A DNA stretch of 64,000 nucleotides from Methanosarcina horonobensis HB-1 = JCM 15518 (lineage in GTDB: Archaea > Halobacteriota > Methanosarcinia > Methanosarcinales > Methanosarcinaceae). This document shows, piece after piece, positions 1 to 9,491 of this stretch. The number at the start of each line of letters is the position of its first letter. The stretch's first letter is position 1. The notes below the pieces were generated by a model. That model did not search any database. It saw only the letters and a program-made list of their open reading frames with translations, and had not been told where the DNA came from. The stretch spans positions 186,001 through 250,000 of the forward strand of contig NZ_CP009516.1 in the NCBI RefSeq assembly GCF_000970285.1. Direction: 5' to 3'. Both the position numbers and the translations under genes were made by a program.

Positions 1-2
1 TC

Positions 3-782
3 GGCTCAACCCCTCTTGTTATAACTAATCATGGCCTGAATTCTCAGACTGCTCCGAAATGGTTTCAGGACTTTTACACTGCAACAGGTGCACGTCTAAC
101 CTTTGCAGCTGCCGATAAAATTCTCTGCTATACTGAGACCGAAAAACAGGAACTTGTTGATCTGGGGATAAAATCCGATAAAATTGGGGTAATCCACAAT
201 GGAATTGATACCGATCTATTTATCCCTGCCAGAGATCCCTGTTTTGATAAAAAGGACCTGCTCTGGGTCGGCAGATATGCAAAAGGAAAAGGCCTCGATT
301 ACCTTATAGATGCTTTCAGTATTTTGAAAACAAGACATCCTGATGTTACTCTTACTCTGGTTGGTAAAGGCCCGGAAAAAGACCACATTACCCAAAAAGT
401 ACGCGATCTGGACCTGGAAAGCAGTATTATCATGAAAGACTTTGTTCCGAATTCCGAGATCGTAAGCATGTACCAGAATTCAAGCGTTTTTGTACTTCCA
501 AGCCTTGAGGAAGGAGTTCCAAGGACGATTCTTGAAGCAATGTCCTGCGGGACCCCTGTTGTTTGTTCCAGATTACCCCAGCTTGTTGATATTGTTGAGG
601 GCTGCGGGTTGCTAGTGCCTGTAAAAGACTCTCAAGCCCTTGCAGACAGCATTTCGAAAGTGCTTTCGGACTCCTCTCTCGCAGAAGAATTCCGGGAAAA
701 CGGGAGAAGAAAGGTAGTTGAAAATCATTCGTGGAAAGACACAGTGAAGAAAACGGTCCAGCTTTACAAAGAGTTGATCTAA
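3..782 (+). CDS. GT4 family glycosyltransferase (5' end outside window)
   Basis: A GT-B fold family 4 glycosyltransferase that would add a sugar from a nucleotide donor to a lipid-linked glycan on the cytoplasmic side. The reading frame is open to the left window edge, so the N-terminal domain is missing. The visible part begins in the N-terminal domain (PLVITNHGL), continues through the linker HNGIDTD, and contains the donor-binding EX7E motif in EEGVPRTILEAMSCGTPVV. It abuts the epimerase at 783, so the two are probably co-transcribed. It is about half identical by eye to the complete gene at 16334-17518, which occupies the same place in the second cassette. Sugar specificity cannot be read from the sequence. 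Confidence 0.93.
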   Translation, partial: GSTPLVITNHGLNSQTAPKWFQDFYTATGARLTFAAADKILCYTETEKQELVDLGIKSDKIGVIHNGIDTDLFIPARDPCFDKKDLLWVGRYAKGKGLDYLIDAFSILKTRHPDVTLTLVGKGPEKDHITQKVRDLDLESSIIMKDFVPNSEIVSMYQNSSVFVLPSLEEGVPRTILEAMSCGTPVVCSRLPQLVDIVEGCGLLVPVKDSQALADSISKVLSDSSLAEEFRENGRRKVVENHSWKDTVKKTVQLYKELI

Positions 783-1847
783 ATGTCCAAAATAGTTATC
801 ACAGGCGGTGCAGGTTTTATAGGCTCACATATTGCAGAAAACTTGGCAAAAAACGGACATGAGATTGTCATTGTAGATAACCTTGATCCTTATTATTCTG
901 TTGATTTGAAAATGAAAAACGTAAAGACTGTTCTTAACAGTGGGGATGTCACTTTTGTTAATGCAGATATTACTGACCTTTCCAGGATGGGGCAGATTAT
1001 TGATAGTACAGTGGACTATGTTTATCACGAAGCTGCCCAGGCAGGGGTAAGAATTTCAGTTGAAGACCCATTTAAGCCGAATGACGTGAATGTGCTGGGC
1101 ACTTTGAATGTACTTAAGGCTTCTCTGGATGCGGGTGTAAAAAAGGTCATTAATGCTTCTTCTTCTTCTGTTTATGGAAAAGTAAAATATTTGCCTTTTG
1201 ACGAGCAGCACCCAACAGAACCGGTATCTCCATACGGTGTTAGCAAATTAGCTGCAGAACACTACTGTAGAGTATTTTACGAAGTGTATGGGCTTCCAAC
1301 TACTTCGTTACGTTATTTCACAGTATATGGACCAAGGATGAGACCTGATCTTGCAATATCAATATTCACTCGAAAAATGCTTGCGAATGAGCCTATTACT
1401 GTTTTTGGAGATGGAGAGCAAACCAGGGATTTTACATTTATTGAGGATGTCGTAGAAGCTAACAAGAGACTTCTTGACAATAAGATAACCGATGGAAAGG
1501 TTTTGAATATCGGTGGTGGAAACCGAATCAGTGTAAATTGTTTGATTGAAAACCTGAGATCGATTACCGGTTCAAAATCTGAAGTTATTTACGCAGGTAA
1601 ACAAAAAGGAGATACAGAGGATACTCTTGCAGGTGTTGATCTGGGAAACGAAATGATTGGGTACAGACCGCTATTCAACATTAATAAAGGCTTGAATAAT
1701 TTTGTAGACTGGTTTAAAACTGAGGGAGATACTCATGGGTTCGATAAACAAGTTAATGTTGCTTCACCAGGTTCGCAAAAGTCAGTGACTTCAGTTGTTC
1801 ATTTAATTGAATCTTATAAAAAACATGTTTTGTATAATTCAAACTAA
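783..1847 (+). CDS. NAD-dependent nucleotide-sugar epimerase/dehydratase
   Basis: An extended short-chain dehydrogenase acting on a nucleotide sugar, most like UDP-hexose or UDP-hexuronate 4-epimerases. The Rossmann motif GGAGFIGSH is at residues 8-16, the SSSS-VYG segment is near residue 126, and the catalytic pair is Tyr151 and Lys155 in YGVSK. The NDP-sugar-binding FGDGEQTRDF segment is present. The 354-residue protein carries about 40 extra residues after the usual family end, rich in Ser, Val and Lys, of unknown role. The gene sits between two GT4 genes with almost no spacing. A broken relative lies at 17515-17997, so this intact copy may serve both cassettes. Substrate is inferred only at family level. 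Confidence 0.93.
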   Translation: MSKIVITGGAGFIGSHIAENLAKNGHEIVIVDNLDPYYSVDLKMKNVKTVLNSGDVTFVNADITDLSRMGQIIDSTVDYVYHEAAQAGVRISVEDPFKPNDVNVLGTLNVLKASLDAGVKKVINASSSSVYGKVKYLPFDEQHPTEPVSPYGVSKLAAEHYCRVFYEVYGLPTTSLRYFTVYGPRMRPDLAISIFTRKMLANEPITVFGDGEQTRDFTFIEDVVEANKRLLDNKITDGKVLNIGGGNRISVNCLIENLRSITGSKSEVIYAGKQKGDTEDTLAGVDLGNEMIGYRPLFNINKGLNNFVDWFKTEGDTHGFDKQVNVASPGSQKSVTSVVHLIESYKKHVLYNSN

Positions 1848-1895
1848 TTTTATTGAAAAAGAGGCTTAGAAGATTAATACTGTGAATGATTTTTT

Positions 1896-3002
1896 ATGAA
1901 AGTCTTAATTTGCGCTTCAGAGTATTATCCTTATGGATCTGGGATAGCCAACGTTGCATATAATGTAGTGGAACAATTGAAAAAAATGGGTATCGAATGC
2001 AGTGTTTGCTCTCCCACTGGCCCTGATATCAAGATTCCATATTTAGAAGGACATGGACGCTTAGGCCTAATCCATTTTTGGTACAAAGTAAGTAAATATT
2101 TTAAAGATAAGGCTGATGACTATGATATAATCTGGTTGCATTATCCCTTATTTATTGGGAAGATTCCTTTTAAGAACTCTTTGGTAACTGTACATTCTAC
2201 TGCCTATGGATTTATGAATGAGAATATCTCTCCCAAGTTTTATTACAGGCTTTCTTATTTGCTTGAGAAGCATTGTTTAAATAGATTTAAAGGAGATGTT
2301 CGATTTACAGGAGTAAGTTCAAAAACCTGTAGTGAACTGAGCAAAATATTACCACAAGATCAATATATAACACGTATTTTAAATGGAGTAGATACTTCCA
2401 TTTTTAAACCAGCAGTATCAAAAGATATTTCACGAAAAAAGTTTAATATTCCTCTGGATTCGAAAGTTATTCTTTCTGTGGGAAGGTTAGTAGATCATAA
2501 AATGCCATTTCTGATGCTTGGTGTTTTTAACGAACTCCAAAAAAGGACTTCTGATAAATACACGCTCGTAATTGCGGGAAAAGGTAAGTTATTTGAGCCT
2601 TTAAAAGAGTACAGTGCCAGTCATAATATTGGTAATGTTCTTTTTCTTGGTTTTATCCCGGATAGTGATTTACCTGATCTTTATTCTTGTTCCGATTATT
2701 TCATAATCACCTCTAAATATGAGGGTGGTGAACCGGTTTTAACCATAGCAGAAGCAATGGCGTCTGGTTTACCTTGTATAGCTTCACCTATCCCGAATTT
2801 TAAAATTATAGAAAGCTCCAAAAGTGGAATATGTGTTGATTTTTCAGATAGCAAAAAAGCTGTAGAATTGATTCTTAATTTTATTCAAAAAGACAATTCT
2901 GAGTGCTCTATATATGCAAGAAATTATGTAGTCCAAAATTTGGATTGGGGTATACTTGCAGATAAATATCTGAATGAATTTAAAAGAATTGTTCCTGAGT
3001 AA
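1896..3002 (+). CDS. GT4 family glycosyltransferase
   Basis: A 368-residue GT-B glycosyltransferase. It starts MKVLICASEYYPYGSG, the typical glycine-rich first strand-loop of GT4 enzymes, and has the domain-linker signature LNGVDTSIF. The usual EX7E region reads YEGGEPVLTIAEAMASG, two residues longer than YEGLPLTLLEAMASG in its paralogue at 18007-19113, so acidic-residue spacing at the donor site is altered. It is the third gene of the first cassette. No strong ribosome binding site is seen, but the start matches that of the paralogue. Donor and acceptor are unknown. Confidence 0.92.
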   Translation: MKVLICASEYYPYGSGIANVAYNVVEQLKKMGIECSVCSPTGPDIKIPYLEGHGRLGLIHFWYKVSKYFKDKADDYDIIWLHYPLFIGKIPFKNSLVTVHSTAYGFMNENISPKFYYRLSYLLEKHCLNRFKGDVRFTGVSSKTCSELSKILPQDQYITRILNGVDTSIFKPAVSKDISRKKFNIPLDSKVILSVGRLVDHKMPFLMLGVFNELQKRTSDKYTLVIAGKGKLFEPLKEYSASHNIGNVLFLGFIPDSDLPDLYSCSDYFIITSKYEGGEPVLTIAEAMASGLPCIASPIPNFKIIESSKSGICVDFSDSKKAVELILNFIQKDNSECSIYARNYVVQNLDWGILADKYLNEFKRIVPE

Positions 3003-3039
3003 ATGCTTCATTTAACATTTTACTTTTAGGTGGGTTTGG

Positions 3040-4170
3040 ATGGATTACGTAAAATATCAGGATATTGGTTTAATAACCTCTCCAATAGCTATCGCTAATC
3101 GAAATCAATTATCAAATTTAGTATATATTATTTCTGCGATTTCAAAAAATATTTATTTCATCACTGGTAATGCCGGTTCTAATATTCTTGAAAAAGATAG
3201 TAAAATCCATACTTACCTAATAAGATATAATATCAAAAATAATTTGTTTTTGAAGGTTGTAGCACATGTTGCATTACAATTAAAAATATCATATAAATTT
3301 ATCCAAATAAATAGAAAAGCTAAAACATGGATTTTTTTTCATGGATCTGGAACTCTATTACTCCCTATATTCCTTGCAAAACTCTTAAGAAAGAAAGTAA
3401 TTCTAATGCTACCTGGTTCTTCAAAAGCACTCAAATACGCAAGAGATCCTTTTTATAGGGTTGTCAAAATCCTAGAATCTATTAACCTAGCATTATCAAC
3501 TCAAATCATTGTATATTCAAATATTTTAGTGAATGATTGGAATTTAAACAAATATAGCAACAAAATTTCTATAGCGCACGAGCATTTTCTGGATTTTTCA
3601 AGCTTTTCTCTTACGCACCCATATACGGAAAGACAAGACTTGATCGGATATGTTGGGCGTTTAAGCGAAGAGAAAGGTATTTTAAATTTAATAAAAACAG
3701 TGCCTGAAGTAATTAAGTGGAATCCTGATATAAGATTTTTAATTATAGGTGATGGAAAGCTACGTAATGAGATAGAATCGTATTTAATTAAGAGTAATAT
3801 TCTTGAGTATGTTATATTTTCTGGCTGGGTATCGCATGATGAGCTTCCAAAGTACTTTAATCAAATGAAATTAATGATTTTGCCTTCCTACTCAGAAGGA
3901 CTTCCAAATGTTATTCTTGAAGCAATGGCTTGTGGTACTCCAGTATTGACAACGCCAGTTGGAGCAGTCCCTGATTTTGTAGAAGATGGGAAAACTGGTT
4001 TCATTATTGAGACAAGCTCACCGGACTCTATTTTCAGAAATATAATTAGGGCTATGGAATCTCCGATCTTAAATGAAATTTCTAAGAATGCAGCTTTAAA
4101 AGTAAGAGCTGAATTTAGTTATGATTCTGCAGTTAAAAATTATGAAAGAGTCCTTTACCCATATAAATGA
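3040..4170 (+). CDS. GT4 family glycosyltransferase
   Basis: A 376-residue GT-B glycosyltransferase. The C-terminal domain opens with LIGYVGRLSEEKG and carries a canonical EX7E motif (SEGLPNVILEAMACGTPVL), followed by GAVPDFVEDGKTGF. The N-terminal half is a divergent Rossmann domain. The start is supported by AGGTGG a few bases upstream of the ATG. Its counterpart in the second cassette is 19186-20310, with the same length and order. This copy is AT-rich along its whole length, unlike that mosaic counterpart. It probably adds one residue of the glycan repeat unit. Confidence 0.93.
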   Translation: MDYVKYQDIGLITSPIAIANRNQLSNLVYIISAISKNIYFITGNAGSNILEKDSKIHTYLIRYNIKNNLFLKVVAHVALQLKISYKFIQINRKAKTWIFFHGSGTLLLPIFLAKLLRKKVILMLPGSSKALKYARDPFYRVVKILESINLALSTQIIVYSNILVNDWNLNKYSNKISIAHEHFLDFSSFSLTHPYTERQDLIGYVGRLSEEKGILNLIKTVPEVIKWNPDIRFLIIGDGKLRNEIESYLIKSNILEYVIFSGWVSHDELPKYFNQMKLMILPSYSEGLPNVILEAMACGTPVLTTPVGAVPDFVEDGKTGFIIETSSPDSIFRNIIRAMESPILNEISKNAALKVRAEFSYDSAVKNYERVLYPYK

Positions 4171-4259
4171 TCAAAAATAAAGTAAGTGAGTAATGAAATT
4201 ATCAAATCAATTTACTTTCTTTATGTCTAAAATATTACGTTTGGCCCAGGGATCTTAAA

Positions 4260-6248
4260 ATGAAGATTAAAGATTACATTGAAGCTGGTATGCATATTTT
4301 TTCAATTGCTTTCCCTTATATCATACCATTCATTCTTCTAGGTGCATATTTATGTATGCTGTTTATCGGCAGATCTGATTCGGCTATCAGAGGAATAGTC
4401 ATTGCAATTCCAGCAATCATTTCATGTTATTATATTATAAATCTGAAAAATGAGCAAATTGATTTAAAAAAAGATTTATATATTTTTACCTCAGAGAGCA
4501 ATGTCCTTAATTACGTATTTTGGATAATTTACCTTTTTTCAATAACGGTTTTATTTATCGGCGAAAGCAGGCCCTGGTACTATTTTCTTTTAATCTCATT
4601 TTCTTATCTGATCATATTTATACAAATATTTTCTAACATTAAAAAGCCTGCATTAATACTTACAGAGTTATTCTTTGTTATGTCAAATTTGATCTATAGC
4701 GTTACTATGAAGTATGGATCATATTTTGGAACAACCGATCTGCTTTCCCATATATTTATGTCTCAGATTACTCATATTTCAGGACATGTAATTCCAGTTT
4801 CTCTTAGCAGTTATTCTTATTTTCCTTTATATCATATCCTGCTATCGGAAACATCTTATCTTTTGAACCTTGATATTAGAATGTCTCTTTTTTTAATAGC
4901 TGCACCAATATATGCAATCACAATGGTCTTTACTTATCTTGTTTTTTTAAAAATTTCCGGTAATCAGCAAATTGCTCTCTTGTCTTCTTCGCTCTATTCA
5001 TTAAACTCAACTGTAATATATTATGGTGTAAATTTAATCACAAGAACATTGGCTTTCATTTGTTTTATTATTATATTGTACTTGGCTTATTCAGGTAGTC
5101 AGGAAAAAAAACATAGGATGAGGTTCAGAATTCTTTCCATTCTGATTTCCATATTTTTGATCCTGGTTCATCAAGTTTCAATTCCTCAAATCCTATTGTT
5201 ATTCTCAATCATATTTATTTCAGAATGGCTCACAGGTAACAAGAAATTTTTAAGTAATACTTATTATGTGCTGATGAATGTTATGTTTATTTCTTACTGG
5301 GTTTTCGTAGCCTATGTATTTGTCACAAAGGATATAAGCTCAAGACTGAACCCAAACTATCTAGATTCGGTCGTTCTGCTTAGTGGAAACTCTGGAGTAT
5401 CCCAGAGCGAATGGCTGGGTATATTAGGGCTTTTTGATAAGTCTATATTCCTATTTTTTGCTTTAATTGCAATCGGTTATTTCTTAAAAAATCATAAAAA
5501 TAATTATGCATCAGTTTTTGGACTAGTCGCATTATTTTCCCTTATCTTTTATATTCCAAACCCGTTGAACTCTGTATGGCAATTTATGGTGCTTTTTAGG
5601 TTTGATCGGCTAACGCTACTTGTTAGCCCATTTATTGCTTTTGTAATGGGCGCTGGAATTTATTTATATTTAACAACTGGCTCAAAAATTCATTCTAAAC
5701 TATTTAAACGTAAATTTATTTTAGTATTTATTTTATTTTCTGTTTTTTCATTTATCTCATTAGTTTACAGTGTCTCTGATTCGGACGATCTTTGGATAAA
5801 GTCTCAACATGAGTACTTTAATAATCAAGAACTGGACTGTTTTAACCATATTTCTAAAAAAGTTCCTTTTGGCTCTATTATCTACTCCGATTATCACACG
5901 GTGCGATATTTCCCAGGCAAATTTGAAAAATCTCAGTCATTGGGTGTTTCATATTATGGAACTAAAAAAATTAGTAATGTTACTTCTTTGTCCTCTTATA
6001 AAGGGTATATTGTAATACGCGAGCAAGAATTGGCAAGAAACGGGCTTTACTTCGGACAGGGTGAGCTTGAATCAAGGGATACGCCTAACTATCTATATGC
6101 AGGTACTCCCGAAAATCAGATTGAATTATATTCAAAATTAGAGTTAAATCATAAATTTTATTCTAACTCTGCAGTTTCTATATATCTCAATCAAAGAGAT
6201 CAATCTCAAAATATGATAACCAATGTTATTCATTCAGAGGAGAAATAA
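4260..6248 (+). CDS. large polytopic membrane protein, GT-C-like (glycosyltransferase or polymerase)
   Basis: A 662-residue membrane protein with about a dozen hydrophobic segments in the first 500 residues and a soluble C-terminal domain of about 140 residues. An early loop has Asp160-x3-His164 and, about 25 residues later, a Pro-x2-His ending at His192. The same spacing recurs in the proteins at 20393 and 49311. Acidic and histidine residues in a first extracytoplasmic loop are typical of GT-C enzymes that use lipid-phosphate sugars, so a transfer or polymerisation role outside the membrane is inferred. AGGGATC precedes the start. No oligosaccharyltransferase WWDYG motif is present. It lies among GT4 genes and may end or polymerise the chain they build. 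Confidence 0.82.
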   Translation: MKIKDYIEAGMHIFSIAFPYIIPFILLGAYLCMLFIGRSDSAIRGIVIAIPAIISCYYIINLKNEQIDLKKDLYIFTSESNVLNYVFWIIYLFSITVLFIGESRPWYYFLLISFSYLIIFIQIFSNIKKPALILTELFFVMSNLIYSVTMKYGSYFGTTDLLSHIFMSQITHISGHVIPVSLSSYSYFPLYHILLSETSYLLNLDIRMSLFLIAAPIYAITMVFTYLVFLKISGNQQIALLSSSLYSLNSTVIYYGVNLITRTLAFICFIIILYLAYSGSQEKKHRMRFRILSILISIFLILVHQVSIPQILLLFSIIFISEWLTGNKKFLSNTYYVLMNVMFISYWVFVAYVFVTKDISSRLNPNYLDSVVLLSGNSGVSQSEWLGILGLFDKSIFLFFALIAIGYFLKNHKNNYASVFGLVALFSLIFYIPNPLNSVWQFMVLFRFDRLTLLVSPFIAFVMGAGIYLYLTTGSKIHSKLFKRKFILVFILFSVFSFISLVYSVSDSDDLWIKSQHEYFNNQELDCFNHISKKVPFGSIIYSDYHTVRYFPGKFEKSQSLGVSYYGTKKISNVTSLSSYKGYIVIREQELARNGLYFGQGELESRDTPNYLYAGTPENQIELYSKLELNHKFYSNSAVSIYLNQRDQSQNMITNVIHSEEK

Positions 6249-6249
6249 T

Positions 6250-7443
6250 ATGGTAACAAAAAATTTCAGAATTTTTTTTATTCATTACAACTACCTAAAT
6301 TCTAATAATGGCTCAAATACTCATATTCTGGAGCTCTTTCACAATCTGAGCAGATATGCAGATGTTACGCTATTTGTCCCCAAAAGTAAGGCAAGGTTAG
6401 AAATGAGAAATATAAGATATATTTCTCACGTAAATAAAAAATTTTTCATAGGTATTTCCTATGAGCTTTCTTTATTTTTACATTTATTTTACGAATGCTT
6501 AAGAAATAAACCTAATGTAATTTATCTAAGACAAAATTCTTTTTCTTTCTTTCCTATTATATTATGTAAAACCTTCAAGATTCCCTGTATTATTGAAATA
6601 AATGGATTTATTCATGATGAGATATTGATGAATAGGTCATTAAAATCTGTAGCACGTAATCTAGATCATTTTTTGTGTATATCTTCAGAAAAATTCAATT
6701 ATAAATATTGCAATAGAATTGTATCTGTCACTCAAAATCTCAAAGAGAAGCTTATAGATGCGTACAATATATCAGAAGGTAAAATTGAAGTAATTAATAA
6801 CGGTGCAAACATAGATTTATTTAAACCCTTAGTCAAACAAGAAGCACTGGATAAGCTGAATCTGGACTCCTCTAATTTCCATATCTGTTTTGTTGGCAAT
6901 TTAGCTCCTTGGCAGGGAGTTGAATACCTTATTAGAGCTGCTTCTTTAATTTTAACAGAGTATCCTCAGACACGTTTTTTAGTAGTTGGAGATGGTGTTA
7001 TGAAGAAGGAGTGGTTGCAATTAGCAGAGAATTTAGGAGTGTCGGATAAATTTATTTTTACTGGTAGTGTTCCCTACAACATGGTTCCAATATATATCAA
7101 TGCTTCAGACATTTGTGTTGCTCCATTTATTCGTGAAAGAAATTCGAAGATCGGCTTATCAGCTTTAAAAACGTATGAATATTTTGCCTGTGGAAAACCG
7201 CTCGTAGCAAGCAGTATACCTGGGATAAAAGACTTGATTGAACTTTCCGGCGGTGGAATTTCGGTAACACCCGAGAATCCTGAAGAGCTAGCAAATGCTG
7301 TGATCAAGTTACTTCCTGATGAAAATACTAGAAGTTTAATGGGCGATAAGGGCCGTAAATATGTTATTGAAAATCACAGTTGGGATGGTGTTGCAAGAAA
7401 AGTATTAGGTGTGTGCAATGAAGCAAGAATTCATAATATCTAA
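6250..7443 (+). CDS. GT4 family glycosyltransferase
   Basis: A GT-B glycosyltransferase of 397 residues from the chosen start. An upstream ATG at 6223 overlaps the preceding gene, but AGAGGAGA at about 6236-6243 points to the ATG at 6250. Visible signatures are the linker INNGANIDLF, the strand FVGNLAPWQGVEYLI, and a donor-site region KTYEYFACGKPLVAS that resembles GT4 members in which the first Glu of EX7E is replaced. It is last in the conserved six-gene block and corresponds to 22301-23533. Its stop is followed by more than 500 bases without a gene, so it probably ends the transcript. Confidence 0.91.
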   Translation: MVTKNFRIFFIHYNYLNSNNGSNTHILELFHNLSRYADVTLFVPKSKARLEMRNIRYISHVNKKFFIGISYELSLFLHLFYECLRNKPNVIYLRQNSFSFFPIILCKTFKIPCIIEINGFIHDEILMNRSLKSVARNLDHFLCISSEKFNYKYCNRIVSVTQNLKEKLIDAYNISEGKIEVINNGANIDLFKPLVKQEALDKLNLDSSNFHICFVGNLAPWQGVEYLIRAASLILTEYPQTRFLVVGDGVMKKEWLQLAENLGVSDKFIFTGSVPYNMVPIYINASDICVAPFIRERNSKIGLSALKTYEYFACGKPLVASSIPGIKDLIELSGGGISVTPENPEELANAVIKLLPDENTRSLMGDKGRKYVIENHSWDGVARKVLGVCNEARIHNI

Positions 7444-8009
7444 TCTTTTGTCTGACTGAACTGTACATCTGGAGAAACTGAGAATGAATATGCTCATCTT
7501 ACTATAGGATCAATAGAAAAATAGAATAAACCCAAATTAGTTTAAAAAAAGACTAGAATATATTTATTGAGATAAGTTATGAACAATTAGGAGCTTTAAA
7601 GAGTTATTTTAGAAAATCAGACGTAATGTCTGGATATGAAACAAAAGCGAAAAATTGAAAAATTCTAAGTACGAATTTTTCATGAGTATTATTTACTGTT
7701 CTTGCAGTAATTTTTCTGTTTTCTAGGAGGGTCTAAAACAAATTTATATAATTGATAAAGTCTGCGATACATAACTCTTTTATTTTTTAATATATTTAAT
7801 ATATTTAATTGAGGTCTAAAATTGGATTCAATACAAAAAAATTGAGATGCCCTTTATGCTTTTAAAAATGTTATTTTATACAATCTTTCAAAACTTAATC
7901 ATAATATTTATTAAAGTTGGATCCTTATTTAACTAAAAATTTTTAGAGTAATAGGAAATCGGATAGTCAAGATAATACCATACCGTTTTCTAGACAAAAT
8001 GTGATACTC
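7444..8009. other. AT-rich intergenic region between glycosyltransferase block and flippase block
   Basis: No convincing gene. It holds a perfect 10-bp hairpin (listed separately), an orphan SD-like AGGAGGGT near 7730 with no start codon after it, and TATA-like AATTTATATAATTG near 7740-7755. The last may be the promoter of the block starting at 8010. The long AT-rich leader suggests a separate transcription unit begins here. Confidence 0.6.
7656..7682. terminator. hairpin, possible terminator
   Basis: A perfect 10-bp inverted repeat, TGAAAAATTC and GAATTTTTCA, is separated by a 7-base loop. It lies about 210 bases after the GT4 stop and before the TATA-like stretch. The stem is AT-rich, and archaeal terminators mostly rely on U-tracts, so the role is uncertain. 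Confidence 0.35.
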
Positions 8010-9473
8010 ATGCAATACAGCAAATTTGCAAAAGATGTAGGGATAGTAGGGATTACTCAGGCTCTTATCAGTCTTGGTAGTTTCTTTTTACTTCCAATTA
8101 TTACCAAGACTCTTGGATCTCACAGTTACGGGGTCTGGGTACAGATTAATATCACTATTTATCTCTTAACGCCACTTGCTCTAATGGGTTTATCTATGGG
8201 GATCATAAGGTTTCTTTCATCCGAAAAAGATAGAGATAAGATAAGGGAGAGTTTCTTTTCAGTCATAGCTTTCGTTATTCTAACTGGTCTGTTTATATCC
8301 TCATTAGTATTTCTATTGTCTGATCTCTTAGCAATGTATATATTCAAAGACATTACCACTTCTTATCTAATAAAAATTGGAGCTTTTTTAATTCCTCTTA
8401 GTGCAGTTACTCAAATTTCAACTTTTTATTTTAGAATATTCCGATACATTAAAACTTTTGCTTTGCTAACTTTATTTCAAACTTTTGGGCAACTCTTTCT
8501 GACACTAATTTTTCTCCTTATGGGCTTCGAATTGTTAGGTGTTATCTTCGCAGTATTAATTGTCCAAAGTCTACTGTTCTTAATTTCTATTTTTAAAATA
8601 GTATCTCAAATCGGATTTAAAGCTCCCCGGTTTAAATATATTCGTGATTATCTGAAGTATTCTGTTCCATTAACTCCAAATTCTCTTATTAGATGGGTTA
8701 CTGATTCCAGTGACAGGTATATGGTGTCTTATTTTCTAGGATTAAGTCAGGTAGGGATCTATTCAGCTTCCTATGCTATAGGAAATCTTATTCACTTATT
8801 TATTACGCCTATTCAGTTAATCTTATTTCCTGAACTTTCCAGATTATTTGATGAGGGCAAAATTGACGAAATAAAAACTTACTTAAGCTATTCTTTGAAA
8901 TATTTCCTTTTAATAACGATTCCTGCTGTTTTTGGATTATCCGCGCTTTCAAAACCAATTTTAGAAATTCTTACAACTCAGGAGTTCATTTATGGAAGTA
9001 TTGTTATACCTTTCATTGCTGTTTCAGGATTGTTAGCAGGTATTTTCCAGATAGTTATCAACATTACACACCTGGTGAAGAAAACAAAATTTAATCTATA
9101 CATTCATTCTTTTGCAGCTCTCTTAAACATAATTTTTAACTTTTTTTTAATACCTTCAATAGGGATTATAGGAGCAGCAATTGCTACTTTAATTTCTTAT
9201 TTTTTCATGACAGCAATTTGTTTGTATATTTCTTTTAAATACATAGAATTTAATATCGATTCTATTTTTATTTTAAAATGTTTGATTTCTTCCTCCATTA
9301 TGTCGGGGATTGTCCTTTTAATAGGTCCTTCCAGTATTATGGAGCTTTTAATTTCTATAATATTGGGTATATTTGTTTATTTTTCGGTAATGGTGTTGAT
9401 TGGAGGTATTAATAATTATGAATTAAACTTTATAAAAAAACTGAGCAGAAATACTATAGCTATGTTTGTTTAA
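8010..9473 (+). CDS. polysaccharide flippase, Wzx/MATE-like superfamily
   Basis: A polytopic membrane protein of about 487 residues with roughly 14 hydrophobic segments. It opens with KDVGIVGITQALISLGSFFL and LLPIITKTLGSHSYGVW, the typical first two helices of Wzx-type lipid-linked oligosaccharide flippases. Such proteins move undecaprenyl- or dolichol-linked repeat units across the membrane. A GTG at 8001 is possible, but GTGAT there serves well as the ribosome binding site for the ATG at 8010. It heads a four-gene block with CapA, GNAT and ATP-grasp proteins, so it probably exports the glycan made by the upstream GT4 block. It is one of four flippases in the window. Confidence 0.93.
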   Translation: MQYSKFAKDVGIVGITQALISLGSFFLLPIITKTLGSHSYGVWVQINITIYLLTPLALMGLSMGIIRFLSSEKDRDKIRESFFSVIAFVILTGLFISSLVFLLSDLLAMYIFKDITTSYLIKIGAFLIPLSAVTQISTFYFRIFRYIKTFALLTLFQTFGQLFLTLIFLLMGFELLGVIFAVLIVQSLLFLISIFKIVSQIGFKAPRFKYIRDYLKYSVPLTPNSLIRWVTDSSDRYMVSYFLGLSQVGIYSASYAIGNLIHLFITPIQLILFPELSRLFDEGKIDEIKTYLSYSLKYFLLITIPAVFGLSALSKPILEILTTQEFIYGSIVIPFIAVSGLLAGIFQIVINITHLVKKTKFNLYIHSFAALLNIIFNFFLIPSIGIIGAAIATLISYFFMTAICLYISFKYIEFNIDSIFILKCLISSSIMSGIVLLIGPSSIMELLISIILGIFVYFSVMVLIGGINNYELNFIKKLSRNTIAMFV

Positions 9474-9491
9474 TATGAAGGAGTCTGCCGT

